Part shown: positions 1-5,620 of the stretch, in pieces
Layout: each line of letters begins with the position of its first letter
Numbering within the stretch: position 1 is the first letter of the stretch
Origin: Paracoccaceae bacterium
GTDB taxonomy: Bacteria; Pseudomonadota; Alphaproteobacteria; Rhodobacterales; Rhodobacteraceae
Length of the DNA stretch: 7,170 nucleotides
Assembly: GCA_002746395.1 (NCBI GenBank)
Contig: NVXA01000017.1
Span: forward strand, 25,561-32,730
Direction of reading: 5' to 3'
Notes under the pieces: generated by a model
Database searches by the model: none
What the model was told of the DNA's origin: nothing
What the model saw: only the letters and a program-made list of their open reading frames with translations
Position numbers and translations under genes: made by a program

Positions 1-791
1 AGCATTTCGTATAGCCCCTCGGACGTCATGTCGCGGCCCGGCATGACCATGCTGCAACCGACCATCGGGGCGGTGTATCCGATGGACCATCCGTTGGCGT
101 GAAACAGAGGAACCACGGGCATTACTGTGTCGTTTGAGGATAGCCCTAGCATATCGGGGGCGGAACTGGCCAAAGCATGTAAAGTGTTCGATCTATGGGT
201 GTAAACTACGCCTTTTGGGTCGCCAGTTGTTCCAGAAGTATAACAAATTCCGCAGGGCGAGGTCTCGTCTACGGCGACCCAATCGAAGTTTCCATCCTGT
301 TTCTCTAGCAATTCTTCGTAGCAGAGCAGGTTGGGAATTGTGCTTTCAGGCATGTGATCGCGATCGGTCATTACGATGACTTTTTCGACGGTTTCCAATC
401 TGTCCCAGATGTTTTCAATGATCGGGACAAGGTCAAAGTCGATCAGTAGGAACCTGTCCTCTGCGTGGTTGATGATGTAGACGAGTTGGTCCGCGAATAG
501 GCGTGGGTTTAGCGTGTGGTTCACGGCACCTGCACCGGGGATGCCGTACCAAACCTCAAAGTGTCGGGCTGTGTTCCATGCCATTACTCCGATCACATCA
601 CCAGTTTGTATGCCCATTGATACAAGCACCTGTGACAGTTTTTTGGATTGGATGTGAATATTGGACCAGTTGGTTTGCGTGATAGGGCCTTCAACTGACC
701 GGCTGATGATTTTGCGGTTCGGGTGATACTTCGCCGCATGATCAAGGATTTTACCCACTATAAGGGGGAATTCCTGCATAACTATGGTCAT
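1..791 (-). CDS. AMP-forming acyl-CoA ligase, N-terminal part (3' end beyond window)
   Basis: Adenylate-forming enzyme that would activate a carboxylic acid with ATP and join it to CoA. The frame is open from 791 to the left edge: 263 codons of an enzyme usually about 540 residues, so the C-terminal domain is not visible. The start ATG (789-791) has AGGAG (800-804) 8 nt upstream. An ATG-TAA start-stop pair (797-792) sits directly in front of it. Seen in the translation: the phosphate-binding motif YTSGTTGDPKG at residues 184-194, FHANGW at 230-235 (the FHxxxW-type substrate/AMP region), and the conserved NPRLF and YIINHAED stretches near residues 95-112. The closest style I recognise is the fatty-acyl/methylthioalkanoyl-CoA ligase group (FadD-like, DmdB-like in marine Rhodobacterales). 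The substrate cannot be decided from this part. It follows the copper chaperone gene on the same strand after about 100 nt and a hairpin, so it is probably a separate unit. Confidence 0.93.
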   Translation of the reverse strand, partial: MTIVMQEFPLIVGKILDHAAKYHPNRKIISRSVEGPITQTNWSNIHIQSKKLSQVLVSMGIQTGDVIGVMAWNTARHFEVWYGIPGAGAVNHTLNPRLFADQLVYIINHAEDRFLLIDFDLVPIIENIWDRLETVEKVIVMTDRDHMPESTIPNLLCYEELLEKQDGNFDWVAVDETSPCGICYTSGTTGDPKGVVYTHRSNTLHALASSAPDMLGLSSNDTVMPVVPLFHANGWSIGYTAPMVGCSMVMPGRDMTSEGLYEM

Positions 792-860
792 TTACATGGC
801 TCCTGCGGTGGTTTTGGAAGTTTCGCAGAAGACTAACATTGCTTTTGAATTTGGGAAAGG

Positions 861-886
861 TGTTCCCCCACCTGCGCGGGGGAACA
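861..886 (-). terminator. Hairpin after the copper chaperone gene
   Basis: A perfect 9-bp inverted repeat (861-869 TGTTCCCCC with 878-886 GGGGGAACA) with an 8-nt loop starts 6 nt past the chaperone stop codon. On the minus strand it is followed by CCTTTCCC, which is only a weak U-run. It may therefore terminate inefficiently or protect a 3' end. Its plus-strand reading looks like a type I-E CRISPR repeat, but no second copy is present. Confidence 0.55.
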
Positions 887-892
887 TGTTTC

Positions 893-1375
893 TTAGTTGT
901 TGCTAGAATTGCCCATATTCATGTTCATCCCCATGTTTCCCTGACGTTCATTATCAATAGGAACTTCAATGGTGATTTCACCAGCATGTTCAAAAACAAG
1001 CGTCAAAGAAATCGTTTCGCCTTGAATGAACGGTTGCGTTAACCCCATTAGCATGACGTGCAAGCCGCCGCGTTGGAGGACTGTTGTCTCACCTGCCAAT
1101 AGCTCAAATCCACCTTCGACTTCGCGCATTTTTGCAACACCGTCTTCCATAATGTGCGTGTGAAGCTCTGGTGTGGTCGCGACATTTGTTTGAGCAGAAA
1201 TCAGCCGATCATTTTCAGTGCCATTGTTGATTATGTGCATGAATGCTGCGCCGGATTTAGCGATAGGGCTGGCTGCACGTGCGTACTGTTGTTCGATTAC
1301 TATATCAGCAGCTTGCGCTGATCCTAGAGAAATTAGCGTGGAAACAGCAATCATTGCGAGAGTTTTAAGAGTCAT
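893..1375 (-). CDS. Periplasmic PCu(A)C-type copper chaperone with Met-rich tail
   Basis: Periplasmic Cu(I)/Cu(II) carrier of the PCu(A)C (DUF461) family. Such proteins typically hand copper to the CuA or CuB centre of haem-copper oxidases, with Sco proteins. The protein has 160 residues. Residues 1-22 form a signal peptide ending SAQA. The copper motif is visible as H72, M83, H106 and M108 in ELHTHIMEDGVAKM and GGLHVML, closely matching the family pattern H-x10-M-x(about 21)-H-x-M. The tail after residue 146 is rich in Met, Asn and Gly (M148, M150, M152, M154) and probably adds a soft copper site. ATG 1373-1375 has an excellent GGAGG (1381-1385) 5 nt upstream. That Shine-Dalgarno can pair with the end of the preceding gene, so translation may be coupled to it. 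The equivalent gene in R. capsulatus is called pccA; I have not assigned the symbol because orthology cannot be tested here. Confidence 0.93.
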   Translation of the reverse strand: MTLKTLAMIAVSTLISLGSAQAADIVIEQQYARAASPIAKSGAAFMHIINNGTENDRLISAQTNVATTPELHTHIMEDGVAKMREVEGGFELLAGETTVLQRGGLHVMLMGLTQPFIQGETISLTLVFEHAGEITIEVPIDNERQGNMGMNMNMGNSSNN

Positions 1376-1416
1376 TTTGACCTCCGATTGTTTGTAGATA
1401 ATATATGGTTTAACAT
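1372..1416 (-). CDS. Possible 14-codon coupling mini-ORF between the copper genes
   Basis: The frame reads MLNHILSTNNRRSK. Its ATG (1414-1416) overlaps the upstream gene's stop as TAATG. Its TGA (1372-1374) overlaps the chaperone start as ATGA. It has no Shine-Dalgarno of its own nearby, so it could only be translated by reinitiation. The Arg-Arg codons CGG AGG are the chaperone's Shine-Dalgarno itself. The double overlap is seen directly. That it is translated is inference and may be chance. Confidence 0.3.
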   Translation of the reverse strand: MLNHILSTNNRRSK

Positions 1417-1434
1417 TAAACTACTGATGGAGGC
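1380..1434 (-). promoter_or_regulatory. Candidate Shine-Dalgarno-sequestering stem between the copper genes
   Basis: On the minus strand GCCTCC (1434-1429), part of the last Pro-Pro codons of the upstream gene, can pair with GGAGGT (1385-1380), the chaperone's Shine-Dalgarno, giving five Watson-Crick pairs and one G-U. Inside lie GTAG/CTAC (1424-1421 with 1397-1394) and the near-palindrome GTTTAA-TG-TTAAAC (1421-1408), which spans the upstream stop codon; these two share one base. A ribosome on the Pro codons would cover one arm and free the ribosome binding site. Folding energy was not computed. The arrangement resembles what I recall for cutF-cutO in Rhodobacter capsulatus. Confidence 0.45.
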
Positions 1435-1763
1435 GCCCTTGCTTGTGCGGTTGCAGTGAACTGTTCGCGCCACGATATTTCGACAATCGGCAACACATTG
1501 CGTGTTTGGTTTGCCGAAAAGGGTGCAAAATACCTCGGTGCGATATGTGCATCGAGCGCGATAAAGCAGCAATTTTCACATTCGTGTTCGGCAGGAACTG
1601 GCTTACCATTCGCGCCGATAATGATTTCATGTGCGCCATTGGGTGAACAGATCGTGATTGATAGGCCGCCGGCCATACGCCCTTGACTGAAGGCAGCACC
1701 GGAAGTGCTGCTGAACAGGCCAATCGTAATCAGAAAGGCAATTATCAGGCGTTGAAATCTCAT
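1416..1763 (-). CDS. Small exported Cys protein of the DUF2946/CutF type, likely copper-responsive leader
   Basis: A 115-residue protein. Residues 1-27 look like a signal sequence: Arg-rich start, hydrophobic core, then small residues to AFSQG. After it come C39 in ITICSPNG and a C62-x2-C65-C66 cluster with H60 nearby, a plausible copper-binding set. The C-terminus is ARAPPSVV. This layout (signal peptide, short Cys domain, proline motif right before the stop) matches the DUF2946/CutF group. The R. capsulatus member, as I recall it, stalls the ribosome and controls translation of the next copper gene. Here the next gene is a PCu(A)C chaperone 40 nt away. The start ATG (1761-1763) has no clear Shine-Dalgarno, suggesting low or conditional translation. 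A 7-bp hairpin lies within the signal-peptide codons (1693-1711). The family call comes from layout and motifs, not an alignment, and sensing is inferred. Confidence 0.72.
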   Translation of the reverse strand: MRFQRLIIAFLITIGLFSSTSGAAFSQGRMAGGLSITICSPNGAHEIIIGANGKPVPAEHECENCCFIALDAHIAPRYFAPFSANQTRNVLPIVEISWREQFTATAQARAPPSVV

Positions 1764-1812
1764 ACGTGTAACATATGCATTATTTGAAAAAGAGGCACGT
1801 GGCGAAACGAAG

Positions 1813-1842
1813 CGGCCCCGTCAGATTCCTCTGACAGGGCCG
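1813..1842 (-). terminator. rpmB terminator hairpin
   Basis: A 13-position stem, 1813-1825 with 1830-1842, contains one C/A mismatch (1819/1836) and a TTCC loop. It starts about 24 nt after the rpmB stop. The minus strand continues CTTCGTTTCGCC, a modest U-rich run. It separates the ribosomal protein gene from the copper unit. No good -35/-10 pair was recognised between it and the CutF-like start, so read-through expression of the copper genes is possible. Confidence 0.75.
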
Positions 1843-1866
1843 GTATTCGTTACGATAAAGCAGCTA

Positions 1867-2154
1867 TTAGGCAGGTGCCTGTGCTTTTTCGATGTCTTTT
1901 TTAACTTTCAAAGCCGTAGCGGAAAGATCAGTGTCTTTCGCTTTAGCCATGAATGCGTCCAGACCACCACGGTGATCGACAGTACGCAAAGTCGAAGCAG
2001 CAATGCGGAATTTGAACGAGCGGCCCAATACTTCGGAAGCGAGGGTAACGTCATTCAGATTCGGCAAGAAACGCCGACGAGTTCTATTTTTAGCGTGGCT
2101 GACGTTGTTGCCAGTCATAACGCCTTTGCCAGATAGTTCACAAACACGAGACAT
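1867..2154 (-). CDS. rpmB: 50S ribosomal protein L28
   Basis: Structural protein of the large ribosomal subunit. The 95-residue length is normal for the alphaproteobacterial form. The N-terminal signature is clear: [22 protein letters not shown], then basic [12 protein letters not shown] at about residues 22-33. The second half holds the usual F-K-F-R-I and [13 protein letters not shown] segments. ATG 2152-2154 is preceded by AAGGAC (2166-2161) at a good distance. It has its own promoter and terminator hairpin, so it is probably a single-gene unit, divergent from the DUF3108-hrpB pair. Only one of the Cys residues of zinc-binding L28 forms is present (C5), so no zinc ribbon is expected. Confidence 0.98.
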   Translation of the reverse strand: MSRVCELSGKGVMTGNNVSHAKNRTRRRFLPNLNDVTLASEVLGRSFKFRIAASTLRTVDHRGGLDAFMAKAKDTDLSATALKVKKDIEKAQAPA

Positions 2155-2174
2155 GTTGATGTCCTTTTATATGG

Positions 2175-2196
2175 GGCGCCACCCGTTCGGGGCACC
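2175..2196 (-). promoter_or_regulatory. Leader hairpin of rpmB mRNA
   Basis: On the minus strand GGTGCC (2196-2191) pairs with GGCGCC (2180-2175), including one T-G wobble, around a 10-nt GC-rich loop. It lies in the predicted 5' untranslated region, about 9 nt before the AAGGAC ribosome binding site, and does not hide that site. It could stabilise the mRNA or serve as a control site. No known L28 leader motif was recognised. Confidence 0.3.
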
Positions 2197-2211
2197 GGAA
2201 TTCGAAGCGCT

Positions 2212-2240
2212 TCTTTATGCCGGACAGGCGCGGGGGTCAA
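2212..2240 (-). promoter_or_regulatory. rpmB promoter, sigma-70 type
   Basis: The minus strand reads TTGACC (2240-2235), a 17-nt spacer, then TAAAGA (2217-2212). This is close to the TTGACA/TATAAT consensus with ideal spacing, as expected for a strongly expressed ribosomal protein gene. A perfect palindrome, GAAGCGCTTC (2204-2213), begins at the end of the -10 box and covers the expected start point. The leader would be about 50 nt. Confidence 0.7.
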
Positions 2241-2362
2241 GGGATTCGGCGTGGTTATTTTGCAAACCGGACCAGAACTTGCGTTAGGGCGATATTTACC
2301 CGCAAACCTACGATAATTAAACCCCTCACGGCGAAATTAAGCGCATCACGTAATGTTGCCCT

Positions 2363-2390
2363 TTGATAGGACGCGTTCTTGCCATATGTT
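2363..2390 (+). promoter_or_regulatory. Candidate promoter for the DUF3108-hrpB pair
   Basis: TTGATA (2363-2368), a 16-nt spacer and TATGTT (2385-2390) form a fair sigma-70-like pair. It would start transcription about 25-30 nt before the DUF3108 ATG. An alternative overlapping reading is CTTGCC with TAAAGG at 2401-2406. The intergenic region 2155-2424 otherwise holds only the rpmB promoter and leader. Confidence 0.35.
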
Positions 2391-2424
2391 CGGGGTTTGT
2401 AAAGGATTCAACTGGTAAAAAAAG

Positions 2425-3126
2425 ATGTTTAAGACCATATATATAGTTATATACACGGCAATTTTAGCCGCGCTAATCCCCACGATATCTGTGGGCCAGA
2501 GCTTTGATTATCGTTTCGATGTCCGCTTGGGCATGGCCAAAATCGGCGAGATGCAAGTTGCGGCGAACAACGATGGCAAAAGCTATTCGGTGGCGACCGC
2601 GCTTTATACGACCGGCCTAGTCGGGGCGCTTTATGATGTGCGCTACGAGCAAAGGGCGATTGGGCGGATTGGTGTGGGTGGTGCGCTTATACCCGTGAAG
2701 CATACCGCAATGAATGACGAAAAGGGCGCGATCTCCAGACTTGAGATTTTGTTCAGCGGCAATCGGGTGTCTCGTGTGACTTTTGATCCGGCCAAAGCCG
2801 TTCCTGCCGAGGTGACGACCTATCGTGATACGGTTGATCCGATGTCGCTGATGTACTTTCTGCTGCGCCCCGTTAGCCCAGAAAAGGTGTGTTCCGGTGG
2901 TATTAACATGTTTGACGGGCGCAATCGAAGTGCGGTGAAATTCACCGATATCAAGCGGTATACTGACGGGCGGGTTGAGTGCAATATCGCGTATTCAGGC
3001 GATGGCGGTAAGGGTGGTATTGCGTTGTCATCATTGGTATTTCATCCTGATAGCAATGGCTTAATGCGGATTAGAAAATTTGAGGCGCATACCAGCCTTG
3101 GCACTTTGACGATCAAGGCACGGTGA
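2425..3126 (+). CDS. DUF3108 exported protein
   Basis: A 233-residue protein of the DUF3108 family, whose molecular function is not settled. Residues 1-24 form a signal peptide (hydrophobic IYIVIYTAILAALIPTISVG, then QS). The mature part alternates short beta-strand-like segments and carries family hallmarks: a D-P-M-S-L-M-Y turn at about 138-144 and FDGRNR at 163-168. Two cysteines, C156 and C186, could form a disulfide in the periplasm. The start lacks a clear Shine-Dalgarno: GGTAAAAAAAG lies directly before ATG, and AAAGGA at 2401-2406 is too far away. The gene ends 19 nt before hrpB and is probably cotranscribed with it. Nothing shows a functional link beyond that. Confidence 0.88.
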   Translation: MFKTIYIVIYTAILAALIPTISVGQSFDYRFDVRLGMAKIGEMQVAANNDGKSYSVATALYTTGLVGALYDVRYEQRAIGRIGVGGALIPVKHTAMNDEKGAISRLEILFSGNRVSRVTFDPAKAVPAEVTTYRDTVDPMSLMYFLLRPVSPEKVCSGGINMFDGRNRSAVKFTDIKRYTDGRVECNIAYSGDGGKGGIALSSLVFHPDSNGLMRIRKFEAHTSLGTLTIKAR

Positions 3127-3145
3127 TCCATCGCGAGGGTCAGAT

Positions 3146-5620
3146 ATGACGGCACTGCCAATCGACGCGGTTCTACCAGAACTATTAGCGGCCATGCGCG
3201 GGCAGGGCATGGCGGTTTTGCAGGCCCCTCCAGGGGCGGGTAAAACGACGCGGGTACCATTATTTCTTCTGGAAAACGGGCTTTGTGACGGACGCATTGT
3301 GATGCTTGAGCCGCGCCGTGTGGCCGCGCGCGCAGCGGCGGAACGGTTGGCGCAACAGCTGGGTGAAAAGGTTGGCGAAACCGTCGGCTATCGCATCAAG
3401 GGTGAAAGCCGGGTGGGCGAAAATACACGAATCGAAGTGGTAACCGAGGGGATTTTGACGCGGATACTGCAACGCGATCCCGAATTACCCGGCATTGATT
3501 GCGTGATTTTTGACGAGTTTCATGAACGGTCTTTAAACGCGGATTTGGGGTTGGCGCTGTGCTTGGAAGTGCGATCGGTTTTGCGTAAGGATTTGAATTT
3601 ACTCGTAATGTCGGCGACATTGGATGCAGGGCCAGTGGCGGGTTTGATGGGTAATGCCCCTATGGTGACCTCGACGGGGCGCAGTTTTCCTGTGGCGACA
3701 CGCTGGCTTGGTCGGCCTTGGGCGCAACTCAATCGGCGCGGGCCACGATTTGAGGATATAGCGGCGGATCTGGTGACTCAAGCGGTTGATGAGACGAACG
3801 GTGGTGTGTTGGTTTTTTTGCCGGGCGCGGGGGAAATCCGACGGGTTGAGGCTAAATTGAACCTCCCAGCGGATTGCCAAGTGATGCCGCTGTTTGGTGG
3901 CTTGCCGTTTGCACAACAACGTGCGGTTCTGGCACCGCTTAAGGCAGGGCGTAAAATTGTTCTGGCAACGGCAATCGCGGAAACCTCGTTAACCATTCCG
4001 GATATTCGCACGGTGGTTGATTGCGGGCGTGCGCGGCGTGCGCGGTTTGATGCGGGCTCGGGTATGTCACGGTTAGTGACAGAACGGGTGACGAAGGCAG
4101 AGGCGGAACAACGTCGCGGGCGCGCGGGGCGCGTATCTGCGGGCACGTGTTACCGGATGTGGACCAAGGGCGAGGAGGGCGGATTGGCGCTTTTTCCGCC
4201 AGCGGAGATCGAGTCGACGGACCTTGCCGGATTGGTTTTAGAGCTGGCAGTTTGGGGCGCGGATACGCCTACGAACATGGCGTTTTTGACCCAACCACCT
4301 GAACGTGCGTTTGCTGAGGCGCAGGCATTATTAGGCGCGTTGGGAGCGCTGAAGGCTGGGCGGATAACGGCGCACGGCAAGGTTTTGGCAAGATTACCGA
4401 TGCATCCACGGCTTGGGCATATGCTGGTAATCGGGTCTGCGCACGGGTCGCGAAGGTTAGCGGCGACATTGGCAGCTCTGATTGCGGAGCGTGATCCGGT
4501 TTCTGGGCGCGCGGCTGATATTTCGTTGCGGTTAGAAGCAGTTACTGATCCGTCGAAGTTCGAGAGGGAGCGACCATTTCGGACGGATCGAGGCGCGGTC
4601 TCCGCAGTTAAGGCGGAAGTTAAACGGTTGGAGAAATTGGTGCCTGAAAACGCTGGTGCGGGGCTGTCAGCGGGTGCGTTGCTGTCATTGGCATACCCCG
4701 ACCGGATCGCTTTGCGCCGTGCGGGTGACGAGGCGCGGTTCCTTTTGTCGGGCGGAAAGGGTGCGATTGCCGATGCAGGGGATGCATTGGCAAATGCACG
4801 AATGTTGGTGGCAGTGGACCTTGATGGGGACCTACGCGAGGCGCGATTGCGGCTGGGCGCTGTGGTTTCGGAGGCGGAAATACGCGAGCTGCACGATGTG
4901 CATGAGGTTAACGTCTGCGAGTGGTCGCGCCGAGACAGGGCTGTCGTTGCGCGCCAGCGTGTCATGCTCGAGGCTTTGGTGTTGGAGGATCGGCACTGGA
5001 AGGGGGCGCCTGATGAGGCTATCGCGGGTGCGATGGTTGAGGGGGTGCGGGAATTGGGCCTTGGGGCGCTGGATTGGGGTAAAGCTGCGCGGTTGTTGCG
5101 GGCGCGTGTTGAATGGCTTCGTGCGCGCGGTGCGGATATGCCGGACATGTCTGATGACGGGTTAATCGATGGGCTTGAGGGGTGGTTGCAGCCCTATCTT
5201 GGTGGGGTGCGGCGGGCTGAAGGGTTGAAGAAGGTTGATGTTTTATCGGCGTTGAAATCACTGCTGGATTGGGATGCGATGCAGATGTTGGATCGGCTGG
5301 CCCCTGCGGCTATTTCCGCACCAACGGGAACGCGTTTGGCGGTAGATTACGAGGGGGAACTGCCCTCGGTTTCCGTGCGGTTGCAAGAAATGTTTGGACT
5401 AAATCAACATCCGGTGGTCGGGCCGGATAGATTACCTGTACTAATCGAACTTTTATCGCCAGCACAGCGACCTGTGCAAACTACGGCTGATTTGCCGGGG
5501 TTTTGGGCGAATTCTTATAGTGATGTGCGAAAGGATATGCGCGGGCGCTATCCAAAACATCCGTGGCCGGAGGACCCGACGGTGGCAGAGCCGACCCGTC
5601 GGGTTAAACCTCGCAAGTAG
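3146..5620 (+). CDS. hrpB: ATP-dependent DExH RNA helicase HrpB
   Basis: Large superfamily 2 helicase of the DEAH/RHA group. HrpB itself has no firmly established cellular role. At 824 residues it is the usual length. Motifs in order: GAGKT at 30-34 (motif I), EPRRVAAR near 55-62 (Ia), DEFHER at 123-128 (II, the DExH box), SAT at 156-158 (III), ATAIAETSLTIPDI near 274-287 (V) and QRRGRAGR at 322-329 (VI). A ratchet and oligonucleotide-binding region follows. The C-terminal HrpB domain ends with PGFWANSYSDVRKDMRGRYP and KHPWPEDP near 784-811, which distinguishes HrpB from HrpA. ATG 3146 is preceded by GAGGG at 3134-3138. All catalytic motifs look intact. Its TAG stop abuts the stop of the convergent cytochrome gene with no gap. 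Confidence 0.97.
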   Translation: MTALPIDAVLPELLAAMRGQGMAVLQAPPGAGKTTRVPLFLLENGLCDGRIVMLEPRRVAARAAAERLAQQLGEKVGETVGYRIKGESRVGENTRIEVVTEGILTRILQRDPELPGIDCVIFDEFHERSLNADLGLALCLEVRSVLRKDLNLLVMSATLDAGPVAGLMGNAPMVTSTGRSFPVATRWLGRPWAQLNRRGPRFEDIAADLVTQAVDETNGGVLVFLPGAGEIRRVEAKLNLPADCQVMPLFGGLPFAQQRAVLAPLKAGRKIVLATAIAETSLTIPDIRTVVDCGRARRARFDAGSGMSRLVTERVTKAEAEQRRGRAGRVSAGTCYRMWTKGEEGGLALFPPAEIESTDLAGLVLELAVWGADTPTNMAFLTQPPERAFAEAQALLGALGALKAGRITAHGKVLARLPMHPRLGHMLVIGSAHGSRRLAATLAALIAERDPVSGRAADISLRLEAVTDPSKFERERPFRTDRGAVSAVKAEVKRLEKLVPENAGAGLSAGALLSLAYPDRIALRRAGDEARFLLSGGKGAIADAGDALANARMLVAVDLDGDLREARLRLGAVVSEAEIRELHDVHEVNVCEWSRRDRAVVARQRVMLEALVLEDRHWKGAPDEAIAGAMVEGVRELGLGALDWGKAARLLRARVEWLRARGADMPDMSDDGLIDGLEGWLQPYLGGVRRAEGLKKVDVLSALKSLLDWDAMQMLDRLAPAAISAPTGTRLAVDYEGELPSVSVRLQEMFGLNQHPVVGPDRLPVLIELLSPAQRPVQTTADLPGFWANSYSDVRKDMRGRYPKHPWPEDPTVAEPTRRVKPRK
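5574..5604. repeat. 9-bp inverted repeat in the 3' end of hrpB
   Basis: ACCCGACGG (5574-5582) and CCGTCGGGT (5596-5604) are perfect inverted copies separated by 13 nt. They lie 14 nt before the hrpB stop and 16 nt beyond the cytochrome b561 stop on the other strand. No U-run follows on either strand, so it is not a textbook intrinsic terminator. It is the only obvious 3'-end structure available to either convergent gene. Confidence 0.5.

Noticed and set aside
134..379. Open frame of 81 codons on the plus strand
   Set aside because: It lies antisense within the well-supported acyl-CoA ligase coding region, has an Arg-rich low-information composition and no ribosome binding site.
913..935. GTTCATCCCC-like sequence near the CRISPR-like hairpin, possible second repeat
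   Set aside because: It is explained by codons of the Met-rich tail of the copper chaperone, has no matching second arm and is not at repeat-spacer distance.
1421..1723. 100-codon minus-strand frame overlapping the CutF-like gene
   Set aside because: The competing frame (1416-1763) has a signal peptide, a Cys cluster and the APP ending, whereas this one has no coherent features.
2003..2287. 94-codon plus-strand frame across rpmB and its promoter
   Set aside because: It is antisense to the unmistakable L28 gene and runs through its promoter region.
4150..5148. Long 332-codon open frame on the minus strand inside hrpB
   Set aside because: It is opposite a helicase gene with all motifs intact. 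The Ser/Arg/Ala-rich composition is the usual shadow of GC-biased codons, and no domain is recognisable.
4656..5165. 169-codon open frame on the plus strand inside hrpB in another frame
   Set aside because: It is Cys/Trp/Arg-rich and without motifs, typical of an out-of-frame reading of a real gene.
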